Of a stretch of DNA of 64,000 nt, positions 16,972-26,046 are shown one piece after another. Position 1 is the stretch's first letter, and each line of letters opens with the position of its first letter. Under the pieces are notes generated by a model. The model was given only the letters and a program-made list of their open reading frames with translations. It searched no databases and had not been told where the DNA came from. Source of the stretch: a virus; IMG/VR virus record IMGVR_UViG_3300014838_000017, positions 1 to 64,000 of that record; one strand, given 5' to 3'. A program made the position numbers and the translations under genes.

Positions 16972-17708
16972 TTAAACTTAAGCGGCTCATAAATGAAGAT
17001 ATAGATTCGCAAATTGGTATCACGATTGACGATATTACAGCAGCCGTATCATCTAAATGGGGAGACCGAACGGCTAAAATCACATTGGGCGTCATTGAAG
17101 ATTTCTATTTTTCGGAAGACCCAAAGAAGCAAGAGTATGCCCGTGGATACATCGAACTTTTGAATAAGGTATTGATGGCGGTAGTTCAAATTGTTGGAAA
17201 CTTGAAAATCCCATATGTCAATTTCAAACTGGTAAAATCTTATTTGCTTGAATTGACCGAGTATCGAACTAATGTAGAAGAATTCTTTCCATTTCCATTG
17301 TATATTGCAGCCACGAGAAATGCAGATGGGGATTGGGCAGAAATTGGTGTTATGGTGGATCATACCGGAAAAGTATTAGAAGTACATGAAGGAAATGACG
17401 AATCATCGGCTGAAACGATTGCATTGGCAAATAAACTGGTTAACCCGGCAGGAAAGAAAGTAAGGGTGTATGGGCATCATAGTACTAAGTTGTGCTATAA
17501 AATAGAAGAGACGGGTTATTTGCCACCAAATCTATATGTATCTCCACGTAAAGAATTGAGTCCTAATTGGGGTCATGCCAGTGCTGATTCTCAAGATGAA
17601 CGCTCGATGTTCACTGGAATCATTGATCTTAATGATGTCAATCAAGAAGATGAAGTCGCTTGGAAAACTGTAGGAAATACTAAAATAGACAAATTTAGAT
17701 GGCTATGA
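16968..17708 (+). CDS. Putative ART-like protein with internal-protein-like N-terminus
   Basis: The protein has 246 residues and starts in the stop of cca (ATGA). The N-terminus MIKLKRLINEDIDS belongs to the recurrent MIKLKxLLxE group. After a helical region, residues ~165-240 contain KVRVYGHHSTKLCYKIEETG, then PPNLYVSPRKE and SMFTGIIDL. The H-x-T-plus-helix-plus-Gly start is what ART-fold domains show (compare LYHCTPAENVPFIKEKGL in the next gene). The similarity is suggestive only; the catalytic Glu is not identifiable by eye. Confidence 0.45.
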   Translation: MIKLKRLINEDIDSQIGITIDDITAAVSSKWGDRTAKITLGVIEDFYFSEDPKKQEYARGYIELLNKVLMAVVQIVGNLKIPYVNFKLVKSYLLELTEYRTNVEEFFPFPLYIAATRNADGDWAEIGVMVDHTGKVLEVHEGNDESSAETIALANKLVNPAGKKVRVYGHHSTKLCYKIEETGYLPPNLYVSPRKELSPNWGHASADSQDERSMFTGIIDLNDVNQEDEVAWKTVGNTKIDKFRWL

Positions 17709-18256
17709 TAAATCTTAAAGAACTCTTGGGTAAGAACGATGATGAAAATAGCGATCAAATAGATACCGACCGTCTATATTGGAATTCTTCCTATCGTGAT
17801 GAAATCCTTGAGAAGTTGGGGTATCAAGCCGATTTCAATAAAGAATTTTGGGAATATCCCCGGACATTATATCATTGCACCCCCGCCGAAAATGTTCCAT
17901 TCATCAAAGAAAAAGGGTTGACTTGTCAAAGTAAGACTCGTGGCATTAATAACCGTTCGGTTGGGCACGCTATCTTTACGACGCAGGAAGAGGGAGAAGT
18001 AGAATCTGTGCGGCAATCTTACGGTCCAATCGTATTCGCCATAAACACCCGAAACATGAAACAAGATGGATATACCCCATTTGTTACGCCAGAGCCAGAA
18101 GTAGTTGAAGCTTTGGAGTTAGAATTCATTTTCCAAAAACTTGGTCAAGACGTAGAACTTTCCCGATTCATTGATTCGAGTGGAGGAATCAGTGAATATA
18201 CCGTCATCGTGCATGAGAATATCCCACCTAAATATTTATCCATAGTTGACACGTAA
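17705..18256 (+). CDS. Putative small ADP-ribosyltransferase-like protein
   Basis: The protein has 183 residues; the ATG at 17705 overlaps the previous stop (ATGA), and the ATG at 17699 is an alternative. The N-terminus is MINLKELLGKNDDEN. Residues ~52-75 read RTLYHCTPAENVPFIKEKGL, the first-strand His motif of ART-fold enzymes (DarT and KptA/Tpt1 type), followed by HAIFTTQEEGEVESVRQ (the Y-equivalent strand/helix) and the C-terminal ISEYTVIVHENIPPKYLSIV, where the E of SEYTV could be the catalytic Glu. It is the third ART-type candidate in a four-gene run with cca, suggesting a shared RNA- or protein-modifying role. Confidence 0.55.
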   Translation: MINLKELLGKNDDENSDQIDTDRLYWNSSYRDEILEKLGYQADFNKEFWEYPRTLYHCTPAENVPFIKEKGLTCQSKTRGINNRSVGHAIFTTQEEGEVESVRQSYGPIVFAINTRNMKQDGYTPFVTPEPEVVEALELEFIFQKLGQDVELSRFIDSSGGISEYTVIVHENIPPKYLSIVDT

Positions 18257-18260
18257 TTAA

Positions 18261-18268
18261 TATTTATA
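18261..18268 (+). promoter_or_regulatory. Orphan TATTTATA box
   Basis: The run TATTTATACGTGTATG is identical to the one that starts the gene at 31514, but the ATG here opens only seven codons (MPWHRYF). It may be a relic of a lost gene or a promoter for the fibre gene at 18345. Confidence 0.3.
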
Positions 18269-18320
18269 CGTGTATGCCTTGGCATAGGTATTTTTAATCC
18301 AAATTACTCCATTGATTGCC

Positions 18321-18328
18321 TATTTATA
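18321..18328 (+). promoter_or_regulatory. TATTTATA late-type box
   Basis: TATTTATA lies 16 bases before the ATG of the large fibre gene at 18345. Confidence 0.45.
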
Positions 18329-18344
18329 GATAATAGCAATCATC

Positions 18345-21002
18345 ATGGCTTTTGACAACACACCAAATAGGTTAGAGGCAGCGTTCGTTCAACGAGACAC
18401 GTCTAACCAGTATTACGAGCAAATAAACATCTCCGGCTCGAACCTTATCGTGTACTTGGATGCGACTGGTTCTTTGACGGCTGATTCTGTTACTGTGTGG
18501 GCAGAAAAGTATGGGATTGGGACATCCACGACGGCATCATATGCATTAACTTCTTCATTTGCATTAAATGGAGGAGGTGGGGGAGGAGGGACATTTATTA
18601 CGGGAGCATCCTATCCTATAACTTCCTCATGGACACTTACAGCATCATATTTTAGTGGATCAACTTCGAATTCAAATTCATCCAGCTATGCCTTGACTGC
18701 TTCTTATGCATTGAATGGTGGTGGATCAAGTGTTTCGGCTAGCTGGGCAAGTCAAAGTTTAAGTGCATCATATGCATTAACTGCATCATTCGCATTAAAT
18801 GGAGGAGGTGGGGGTGGAACTTTTGTTACTGGGGCAACATATCAAATCACATCTAGTTGGGCTATTACCGCAAGTTATTTGAATAATATCAGTAACTCTA
18901 TCGCTGTATTAAGTGCTAGTTACGCTAATTCTGCAAGTATTGCTATAACAGCGTCATATGTGCCATCGGCAAGTTTGGCGGTTACGGCATCATATGTTCC
19001 ATCAGCAAGCATTGCGGTAACAGCGTCATATGTTCCATCGGCAAGCATTGCGGTAACAGCGTCATATGTTCCATCGGCAAGCATTGCGGTAACAGCATCA
19101 TATGCTCCATCGGCAAGCATTGCGGTAACAGCGTCATATGTGCTATCGGCTAGTTTGGGTATTTCTGCGTCATATGCGGCAACATCAAGTGTAACCCTTA
19201 CCACCATCACCGCTAGTTTTGCCATATCATCATCTTACGCCTATACCGCAAGTGTTGCTATAACCGCATCAAGTGTTCCATCTGCTAGTATAGCGATTAC
19301 GGCATCTTATGTACCATCATCCGTTTTTTCGATATACGCATTATCAGCAAGTTCAGCACAAAATGCATCATATGTACCATCGGCGAGCGTTGCTGTAACA
19401 GCATCATATGTTCTATCATCTAGTTTAAGTATAACATCGAGTTATACCCCATCAGCGAGTGTTTCTGTAACAGCATCATATGTATCATCAGCCATAGTTT
19501 CTGTAACAGCATCATATGTATCATCATCAACCTATTCAGTATATGCGTCTTCCGCAAGCATTGCGATAACAGCATCATATGTTCTATCATCTAGTTTAAG
19601 CATAACATCGAGTTATACCCCATCGGCTAGTTACGCTCAAACTTCTATATCATCAAGCTTTTCCATAACAGCATCATATGCTCCATCATCAAGCATTGCG
19701 GTAACAGCATCATATGCTCCATCATCAAGCATTGCGGTAACAGCGTCATATGCTCCATCGGCAAGTTTATCTGTTACAGCGTCATATGCTCCATCGGCTA
19801 GTTACGCTCAAACTTCTATATCATCAAGCTTTTCCATAACTGCATCATATGCTCCATCATCAAGCTTTTCCATAACAGCATCATATGTTCCATCATCAAG
19901 CATTGCGGTAACAGCATCATATGTTCCATCGGCAAGTTTATCTGTTACAGCGTCATATGCTCCATCTGCTAGTATTGCGATAACGGCATCTTACACGTCA
20001 ACATCAAGTTTTTCATTTGTTGCGGTATCATCAAGCTTTTCCATAACTGCATCATATGCTCCATCGGCAAGTTTATCTGTTACAGCATCTTACGTATCAT
20101 CAGCTAGTATTGCGGTAACTGCCTCATATGTATCATCATCCACCACATCTGTTACCTCAAGTTATTCTTCAACTGCAAGTTTTGCTATTACAACGTCATA
20201 TGCTATAACATCGAGTTATTCTTTAAATTCGACATCCGCAAGTGTTTCTATAACTGCATCATATGTGCCATCAGCTAGTTTTGCTATAACTGCATCAATT
20301 ACTCCAACGGCATCATTTATTATTAGTTCATCATATTCATTGACGGCATCCTTTGCGTTAAACGGTGGAGGTGGTGGAGGCGCATCATTAACCACCGGGT
20401 CTTTTTATTATATAACATCGAGTTGGGCATCAAGTTCCATTAACTCTTCGATGTCATATCAAGCAGTCACATCTTATTTATCAAATACAGCAACCACCGC
20501 AAGTTATGCCCTAAACTCTGCATTCGCATATTCATCAAGTTATGCCTCCACTGCAAGTGTTAGCATAATTACATTTGTAACACAATCAGTAATATCATCA
20601 TCATTTGCATCGTCGTCGGTGTCATCCAGTTATGTCCCACTTGGACGAGCTATAGTTCTTTGTTCTGCATATACCCCCCTTTTTAGCGGGGCCGATTTTG
20701 CGGAAATACCAATTCCATATTCTCCTACGGGTGGAAGTGTAACATGGAACATAAAACGTGCTACGTTAAGAGCACAATTTCCAGAATCAAATGTTACCGC
20801 AATAAATCTTGAATATTCTTCGGGGACTGGTGTATTTAATGCTACAGTCGTCGGAACCGTGATTTTAACTGCTGGGTCATACGAAGCTTCAAGTGGCCCA
20901 TTTACCACCATAGTAAATAGCGGGGATAAGGTTCGGTTCAATGTTATTATACTTGGTGCGGCACAGAACTGGACTGTAATAATGGAACTTTCCAATACAT
21001 AA
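18345..21002 (+). CDS. Large tail fibre built of 12-residue SASY/TASYVPSAS repeats
   Basis: The protein has 885 residues. The N-terminal ~60 residues (FVQRDTSNQYYEQINISGS, NLIVYLDATGSLTADSV) resemble the N-terminus of the minus-strand fibre at 5872, a likely attachment module. Residues ~60-760 are a long stalk of Ser/Ala/Tyr/Thr repeats, with four Gly-rich hinges (ALNGGGGGG). The best-preserved stretch has unit ASYVPSASIAVT. The last ~120 residues form a separate beta-rich tip (AIVLCSAYTPLFSGADFAEI, SVTWNIKRATLRAQF, NWTVIMELSNT). It is very probably a trimeric fibre; the repeats make stalk length easy to change by recombination. Confidence 0.75.
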   Translation: MAFDNTPNRLEAAFVQRDTSNQYYEQINISGSNLIVYLDATGSLTADSVTVWAEKYGIGTSTTASYALTSSFALNGGGGGGGTFITGASYPITSSWTLTASYFSGSTSNSNSSSYALTASYALNGGGSSVSASWASQSLSASYALTASFALNGGGGGGTFVTGATYQITSSWAITASYLNNISNSIAVLSASYANSASIAITASYVPSASLAVTASYVPSASIAVTASYVPSASIAVTASYVPSASIAVTASYAPSASIAVTASYVLSASLGISASYAATSSVTLTTITASFAISSSYAYTASVAITASSVPSASIAITASYVPSSVFSIYALSASSAQNASYVPSASVAVTASYVLSSSLSITSSYTPSASVSVTASYVSSAIVSVTASYVSSSTYSVYASSASIAITASYVLSSSLSITSSYTPSASYAQTSISSSFSITASYAPSSSIAVTASYAPSSSIAVTASYAPSASLSVTASYAPSASYAQTSISSSFSITASYAPSSSFSITASYVPSSSIAVTASYVPSASLSVTASYAPSASIAITASYTSTSSFSFVAVSSSFSITASYAPSASLSVTASYVSSASIAVTASYVSSSTTSVTSSYSSTASFAITTSYAITSSYSLNSTSASVSITASYVPSASFAITASITPTASFIISSSYSLTASFALNGGGGGGASLTTGSFYYITSSWASSSINSSMSYQAVTSYLSNTATTASYALNSAFAYSSSYASTASVSIITFVTQSVISSSFASSSVSSSYVPLGRAIVLCSAYTPLFSGADFAEIPIPYSPTGGSVTWNIKRATLRAQFPESNVTAINLEYSSGTGVFNATVVGTVILTAGSYEASSGPFTTIVNSGDKVRFNVIILGAAQNWTVIMELSNT
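18951..19166. repeat. 36-bp tandem repeat array in the fibre stalk
   Basis: About six head-to-tail 36-base units; those at 18987, 19023, 19059 and 19095 are almost identical (GCGTCATATGTTCCATCGGC then AAGCATTGCGGTAACA). Each encodes ASYVPSASIAVT. More degenerate units continue to about 20320. Confidence 0.9.
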
Positions 21003-21005
21003 CCC

Positions 21006-21013
21006 TATTTATC
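21006..21013 (+). promoter_or_regulatory. TATTTATC box (7/8)
   Basis: The box ends 5 bases before the ATG at 21019, directly after the fibre stop codon. Confidence 0.35.
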
Positions 21014-21018
21014 AATAT

Positions 21019-22089
21019 ATGGCTACATCTCAGTTTACAATCTACACATCTTCCGATGCCGGTGGTCCGGGGTTAATTACCGGCATTACTGGTTCATTAT
21101 TGAGCGTTCTTGATGCTTGCCTTGTGAATGGTTATGGCACACAACCGGGTGCGGGGTGGACAAAGCCATTTGCCAATTTCTCAGGAGCTTTGGGATGCTA
21201 TAAACAGCCAACGGGGTCGGCATTAACACTATTTGTCAATGACGGTGGTGGAAATTTATCGGCAGTGGGTCAAGAAGCGTGGGCATGTGGATATGAAGTC
21301 CTAACGTATTTGACGGGTTCGGGAAATGGTTCAGGCGTCATTTTTACGGGGTCATATGGAAATGGGCAGGGGTTTGGTCAATTTCCTCTTCCTTCTCAAC
21401 TACTATCCACGGGACACGTCGTATGGAGAAAGAGCACAAGTGCTAATACCGTAGGTAGGTCGTGGATTATTGCGGCTGATTCTTCGAGCATGTATTTGTG
21501 GATTCAGACAGGTGATACCGCAGGAATGTATTATCACGGTGCCTTTGGAGATTTTTATTCGTTAAAAGGACCAACTGATTTATACCGATGTCATATATAT
21601 GGACGTAATGTTGAAAATACAAATGGTGGTGCTTCGAGTGCTCAGGATTGGACCGATTCATTATCTGCTTGGAATAATAATAACCTAAATGCATTGACGA
21701 TTGCTCAACCCGGGCATTTCTTAGATCGAAATTCGGGTGGAAGTGGAGCAAGTATTGCTTATACTAAAAAAGGAGATTCTGGACTTGGGGGTAGTTGTCA
21801 AAATAACACTCCGGCATCTGTTCCAATCCAAGGGATTTTACAAACCCCAAATGGGGCGGATAATTCATTGTACTTATCTCCGATATGGATCGTCGAACCA
21901 TTAAATCTTTCGTATCGTGGAAGATTGCGTGGAATTGTTCAAATATGTCATCCTACCTCTAACTTTTCAGATGGTCAGATCATTCAAGGATCAGGAGACT
22001 ATAATGGAAAATCATATATAATTATTAAACAAGGCCCTACTTCCGGAATGTGGGGGCTTGAAACCTCTCCTACAGTGGAAACGAATTAA
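21019..22089 (+). CDS. Tail/virion protein, paralogue 1 of 4
   Basis: The protein has 356 residues. It begins ATSQFTIYTSSDAGGPG and contains GSLLSVLDACLVNGYG, AGWTKPFANFSG, SRSWIIAADSSS, TGDTAGMYYHGAFGDFYS, DGQIIQGSGDYNGKSYIII and ends WGLETSPTVETN. The same block order recurs in the next three genes. This family is widespread in tailed phages as an unnamed tail-associated structural protein. Being next to the fibre suggests a tip, collar or decoration role. The first gene of the tandem set has its own TATTTATC box. Confidence 0.6.
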   Translation: MATSQFTIYTSSDAGGPGLITGITGSLLSVLDACLVNGYGTQPGAGWTKPFANFSGALGCYKQPTGSALTLFVNDGGGNLSAVGQEAWACGYEVLTYLTGSGNGSGVIFTGSYGNGQGFGQFPLPSQLLSTGHVVWRKSTSANTVGRSWIIAADSSSMYLWIQTGDTAGMYYHGAFGDFYSLKGPTDLYRCHIYGRNVENTNGGASSAQDWTDSLSAWNNNNLNALTIAQPGHFLDRNSGGSGASIAYTKKGDSGLGGSCQNNTPASVPIQGILQTPNGADNSLYLSPIWIVEPLNLSYRGRLRGIVQICHPTSNFSDGQIIQGSGDYNGKSYIIIKQGPTSGMWGLETSPTVETN

Positions 22090-22092
22090 TTT

Positions 22093-23130
22093 ATGGCGAC
22101 ATCACAATTTACAATTTATACATCTGCGGATGTAGGTGGTCCAGGTCCAATATATGGAAATAGTGGTTCTTTGATAACAGTATTGAATGCTTGTCTTGTA
22201 ACTGGTTATAGCGAAAAACCTGCGGCTGGATGGTTAAAACCATTAACTGATAGTAGTAGTTATGCTTGTTATCAACAACCATCTGGTTCCAAGTTTACCA
22301 TGTTTGTAAATGATAATTTCATTCAATCTGGAATGGAGGCATCATTTACGGGATGGGCAAATATGACATCATTAACAGGATCGGGAAATCCGTCAGCAGA
22401 TTCAAATGTTGGTGCTGGCTATGGACAGTTTCCCTTACCTCAACAATCGATTACAGTTGGAAAGGTAATGATAAGAAAAAGTAGTACTTCGGATACAACA
22501 TCGGCAAGAACTTGGATTATTGCTGCCGATAATTATACGATGTATATTTGGATATTAGCTGGAGATACCGCAGGATACTATTCACATGTAACATTTGGAG
22601 ATTTTTATTCTTTATATGGAGCATCCGATGTTGGAAGATGTATGATAAAGGGACGTGCGGGAGAAGGCAGTCCTAATAATCAATATGATTTTACGGATGT
22701 AATGTCGATGGGGATTTATAATGCGATCAATTATTTAACTATTCCTTTTCCTGGAAATTATTTAGCAAAAAGCGCAGCTGGAACGGGCCAAAGCATTGGA
22801 AATACGATAAAAGGAGATGCGCTTGTAGCATATGGGCTTCAGGGAAATTATCCATATGGATGTTCATTTGGAGGACAGCTCACATCACCAAATCCAACCG
22901 ATAATAATTTATACTTATCATATTTATGGGTTGTTGACCCATCCAACTCCAGTTTGCGTGGAAAATATAGAGGAATCTATCAATTGTGTCACAATCCTTC
23001 AAATTTTGTGGATGGACAGCCGATTGTAGGAAGTGGAACCTTTGCCGGGAAAACATTTTTGATAATAAAAGGAGGATATAATCTTGGAATGTGGTGCCTT
23101 GAAACATCGAATACAGTTTTAACTAATTAA
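22093..23130 (+). CDS. Tail/virion protein, paralogue 2 of 4
   Basis: The protein has 345 residues and begins ATSQFTIYTSADVGGPGPIY. Shared blocks are LNACLVTGYSEKPAAGWLKP, ARTWIIAADNYTMYIW, GDTAGYYSHVTFGDFYSLYG and DGQPIVGSGTFAGKTFLII. The middle region, between the GDFYS block and the final DGQ block, varies most among the copies, which is where a ligand-binding surface would be expected. Three bases separate it from paralogue 1. Confidence 0.6.
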   Translation: MATSQFTIYTSADVGGPGPIYGNSGSLITVLNACLVTGYSEKPAAGWLKPLTDSSSYACYQQPSGSKFTMFVNDNFIQSGMEASFTGWANMTSLTGSGNPSADSNVGAGYGQFPLPQQSITVGKVMIRKSSTSDTTSARTWIIAADNYTMYIWILAGDTAGYYSHVTFGDFYSLYGASDVGRCMIKGRAGEGSPNNQYDFTDVMSMGIYNAINYLTIPFPGNYLAKSAAGTGQSIGNTIKGDALVAYGLQGNYPYGCSFGGQLTSPNPTDNNLYLSYLWVVDPSNSSLRGKYRGIYQLCHNPSNFVDGQPIVGSGTFAGKTFLIIKGGYNLGMWCLETSNTVLTN

Positions 23131-23134
23131 TATC

Positions 23135-24184
23135 ATGCCTTCATCACAATTTACAATCTACACTGCTGCCGATCCATATGGTCCAGGATACATGCATGGA
23201 AATAGTGGATCATTAGTGTCCATATTAAATGCCTGTCTCGTTAATGGATATACAGGTAAACCCGCCGCAGGATGGACTAAACCATTACCAGATGTCTCTG
23301 GAGTATATGCTTGTTATAAACAAGCAACTGGGTCAAACATGACCTTATTTATAAATGATAATGGACCAAATGTAACTTCTTTGGGATCGGAAGCGTGGGC
23401 AGTTGGATGGGAAAGTATGACTTCTCTAACGTCGGGGTCGGCAAATACAAATAATGGTGTGGGAACGACCTCATTTCCAACACCAATACAATCTTTAAGT
23501 GGACATGTAGTTTGGAAAAAAAGTAATACGATTGACAATACCACAAATAGATATTGGATTCTAGCAGCCGATTCAAGTTCCATGTATTTATGGGTTCAGA
23601 CCGGGGATAATTCTGCCACGGCATATTATCACGCATCATTTGGTGATTGTTATTCATTAGTAGGGTCAAGCGATAAATGGAAATGTTATATTATGGGGAG
23701 ATATGTGGAAAATACTACTAACATTGGTGGTGTTGATTGGACTGATGGTTTACCAACCACTACAGACCCATACTATAGTAGTAATGGATTATCTACCCCT
23801 CAGCCGGGACATTATTTAGCCAGGACTGCTTGGGGAGGTGGAACATCTCTATCATTCGCAAAACGAGGAGATTCCGGAGTAACCCAAGGATATGCAAATA
23901 CATCTTTTCCTATATGTGCACAAATAAACGGAGTGCTGGGATGTCCAAATTCATCGGATGGACAACTTTATATGTGTCCATTGTGGCTGGCCGAACCCGG
24001 AGTTTTGCTTAGAGGAAGATTTAGAGGGTTATATCAAGTGGGGCATCCTTCCACAATGTTTTCTGATGGACAAGTAATCCAAGGTGCGAATGATTATGCA
24101 GGAAAAACATTTATGATCGTTCACCAGAGTTATTATGGTAGTTATTGGGCATTAGAGATTTCAAACACCGTGGAGACAAATTAA
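23135..24184 (+). CDS. Tail/virion protein, paralogue 3 of 4
   Basis: The protein has 349 residues and begins PSSQFTIYTAADPYGPGYM. Shared blocks are LNACLVNGYTGKPAAGWTKP, NRYWILAADSSSMYLW, YYHASFGDCYSLVGSSDKWK, DGQVIQGANDYAGKTFMIV and the C-terminal ALEISNTVETN. It is four bases from paralogue 2 and one base from paralogue 4, so the four genes form one transcription unit. Confidence 0.6.
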   Translation: MPSSQFTIYTAADPYGPGYMHGNSGSLVSILNACLVNGYTGKPAAGWTKPLPDVSGVYACYKQATGSNMTLFINDNGPNVTSLGSEAWAVGWESMTSLTSGSANTNNGVGTTSFPTPIQSLSGHVVWKKSNTIDNTTNRYWILAADSSSMYLWVQTGDNSATAYYHASFGDCYSLVGSSDKWKCYIMGRYVENTTNIGGVDWTDGLPTTTDPYYSSNGLSTPQPGHYLARTAWGGGTSLSFAKRGDSGVTQGYANTSFPICAQINGVLGCPNSSDGQLYMCPLWLAEPGVLLRGRFRGLYQVGHPSTMFSDGQVIQGANDYAGKTFMIVHQSYYGSYWALEISNTVETN

Positions 24185-24185
24185 T

Positions 24186-25172
24186 ATGGCTCAGTTTACA
24201 ATATATAAATCATCCGATGCATCATCTCCTATACTATATGGTACGACCGGGAGTCTATTAGTTGTTCTAGATGCTTGTTTAGTTAATGGATATGGAACAA
24301 AACCTGCTGCTGGATGGTTGAAGCCGATTGTCAATGCAACGGGTAATGGATCACCGATCTATGGGTGTTATCAACAACCAACCGGTTCTGGACTGACACT
24401 ATTTATTAATGATAATAGTCCAAACCAATCAGCTCTTGGAACTGAAGCGTGGGCGACTGGATGGGAGAGTTTATCTAATTTGGGGGTCTCCCCTAACACC
24501 AATGGAACTGGATCGGGACAGTTTCCAACACCTGCACAATCTCTTACCTCGGGACATGTTGTAATTCGGAAAAGTGCAACGAATGATTCGAGTAGTGTAA
24601 GACAATGGATTGTTGCCGCAGATTCCAGTTCATTCTATATGTTTATGTCTACCGGAGATACGGCGACTATGTATTATGATTTCGCATTTGGAGATATTTA
24701 TTCATTCAACACGACGGCTGATTCTTATAAATGTATTATCATTGGTAGAAATACAGAAAACACATCTACGGTAACAGATGATGGTTTAGATGCCTTTACA
24801 GCTTTAAATACACCAACGATTGGAAACTATATGGCACGGAGTTTTACCGGCTTGGGGACATCCGTTCAAGTTGGAAAACATGGAGATGGAGTTAAAGGAA
24901 GTTCATATTTTTATGGAAGTATTTTATATCCAAATCCATCCGATAGCGCATTATATTTAAGTCCCATATGGGTAGTTGAACCTTCATCTCCAACAATTCG
25001 AGGACAACTGCGTGGGTTATATCAACCCTTACACGCATCTACTAACTTTACGGATGGACAAATAATTAGTGGATCATTAGATTATAACGGAAAAATGTTC
25101 GAAGTAATCCGAGAATCTCCCAATGCAGGTGCATTTGTAATAGAAATAAGTAATACGTTATTAACTAACTAA
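24186..25172 (+). CDS. Tail/virion protein, paralogue 4 of 4
   Basis: The protein has 328 residues, the shortest copy. It begins AQFTIYKSSDASSPILYG with LDACLVNGYGTKPAAGWLKP, VRQWIVAADSSSFYMF, MYYDFAFGDIYSFNTTADSY and DGQIISGSLDYNGKMFEVI, ending VIEISNTLLTN. It lacks the loop insertions of copies 1-3 and is the closest to the compact form of this family in other phages as I remember it. Confidence 0.6.
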   Translation: MAQFTIYKSSDASSPILYGTTGSLLVVLDACLVNGYGTKPAAGWLKPIVNATGNGSPIYGCYQQPTGSGLTLFINDNSPNQSALGTEAWATGWESLSNLGVSPNTNGTGSGQFPTPAQSLTSGHVVIRKSATNDSSSVRQWIVAADSSSFYMFMSTGDTATMYYDFAFGDIYSFNTTADSYKCIIIGRNTENTSTVTDDGLDAFTALNTPTIGNYMARSFTGLGTSVQVGKHGDGVKGSSYFYGSILYPNPSDSALYLSPIWVVEPSSPTIRGQLRGLYQPLHASTNFTDGQIISGSLDYNGKMFEVIRESPNAGAFVIEISNTLLTN

Positions 25173-25173
25173 A

Positions 25174-25818
25174 ATGCCATCAACCCAATTTGTAAGAGGA
25201 AACGATACTTCCAGAACGGGAGTTGGGGCGACTGTTATTTGGGATAGGCAAATGGAAGCATCTATAAATCCAACAGTATCTATTATTCAGGATCGATTGT
25301 TAGATACATCTGCATTGGGGGCTACTATGACGAGAGATCGGAGTGGAGAACCAGGAGTTACTTCTTATTTAAGAGGATTAGCATTTGGGTCTCCAACCAG
25401 TTTGGATGGACAGGGAAGTTTTGGACGCCATATGCAAGTTGGTATAAATAAAGATGTTAACATAGGAAATCCATCAGCACCATCATTAAGACTTGATACT
25501 GTGGGGTTTTGGAGATTCCGATGGGTTGTCAATCCTGGATCACGGAGAATATCGGCGTTGTCTCAACAACAAGCAGCGAGTGGTTCATATACACCATCGA
25601 TGGTTATAAAAGCAAATCCAAATATTGGGTTAAATTTCGATGTTTCCGCATCTGCTGCGACTATAGCAGGATGGACAAGTATTGGACCATTAATGTTTAA
25701 TGCTACAGCACAAGATGTAGTATGGGTTGAACTACATAATAATAATATGAATGTACCAAATATAAACGGAAGTTTAGTTACATATCCAGCATACTTCGAC
25801 CATATAGTGGTCGCTTAA
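25174..25818 (+). CDS. Putative virion structural protein
   Basis: The protein has 214 residues and follows paralogue 4 after one base. It is beta-rich with Trp/Arg patches (GFWRFRWVVNPGSRRISALS, AQDVVWVELHNNNMNVPNI) and ends FDHIVVA. No family is recognised. The PSTQFVRGND start echoes the (P/A)(S/T)SQF start of the paralogues, although the rest differs. It is probably part of the same tail-tip assembly. Confidence 0.5.
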   Translation: MPSTQFVRGNDTSRTGVGATVIWDRQMEASINPTVSIIQDRLLDTSALGATMTRDRSGEPGVTSYLRGLAFGSPTSLDGQGSFGRHMQVGINKDVNIGNPSAPSLRLDTVGFWRFRWVVNPGSRRISALSQQQAASGSYTPSMVIKANPNIGLNFDVSASAATIAGWTSIGPLMFNATAQDVVWVELHNNNMNVPNINGSLVTYPAYFDHIVVA

Positions 25819-25821
25819 TAT

Positions 25822-26001
25822 ATGGCACAACAACCAAATCCCAATGAGTTCAAAGTTTGGCAAAATCAGACTCCCGTAGTTAATATTAATACGGATTTAG
25901 AGTTTAATGTTTGGCAAAATCAGACTCCCAATGCCGACATTGATGAGAGTTATCCTATAACCCCCACACAAACAATGCGTCGAAGAGTTATGGAGTTTTA
26001 A
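25822..26001 (+). CDS. Small protein (59 residues) with doubled FKVWQNQTP motif
   Basis: Reads MAQQPNPNEFKVWQNQTPVV, then LEFNVWQNQTPNAD, then a basic end TMRRRVMEF. The motif EF(K/N)VWQNQTP occurs twice, spaced by 19 residues, with near-identical DNA. The ATG follows the previous stop by three bases. It is probably a small virion or assembly peptide co-expressed with the tail genes; the function is unknown. Confidence 0.5.
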   Translation: MAQQPNPNEFKVWQNQTPVVNINTDLEFNVWQNQTPNADIDESYPITPTQTMRRRVMEF

Positions 26002-26034
26002 AAATGTTGTGTAATGTTTTCAGAATCATACAAA

Positions 26035-26042
26035 TATTTATA
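26035..26042 (+). promoter_or_regulatory. TATTTATA late-type box
   Basis: TATTTATA ends 4 bases before the ATG at 26047 and supports that start over the ATG at 26014. Confidence 0.5.
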
Positions 26043-26046
26043 TCAT

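Noticed and set aside
18920-19225. Minus-strand ORF with repeats of the form DGTYDAVTAMLA
   Set aside because: It is the mirror image of the 36-bp fibre repeats; any frame of an in-frame repeat stays open.
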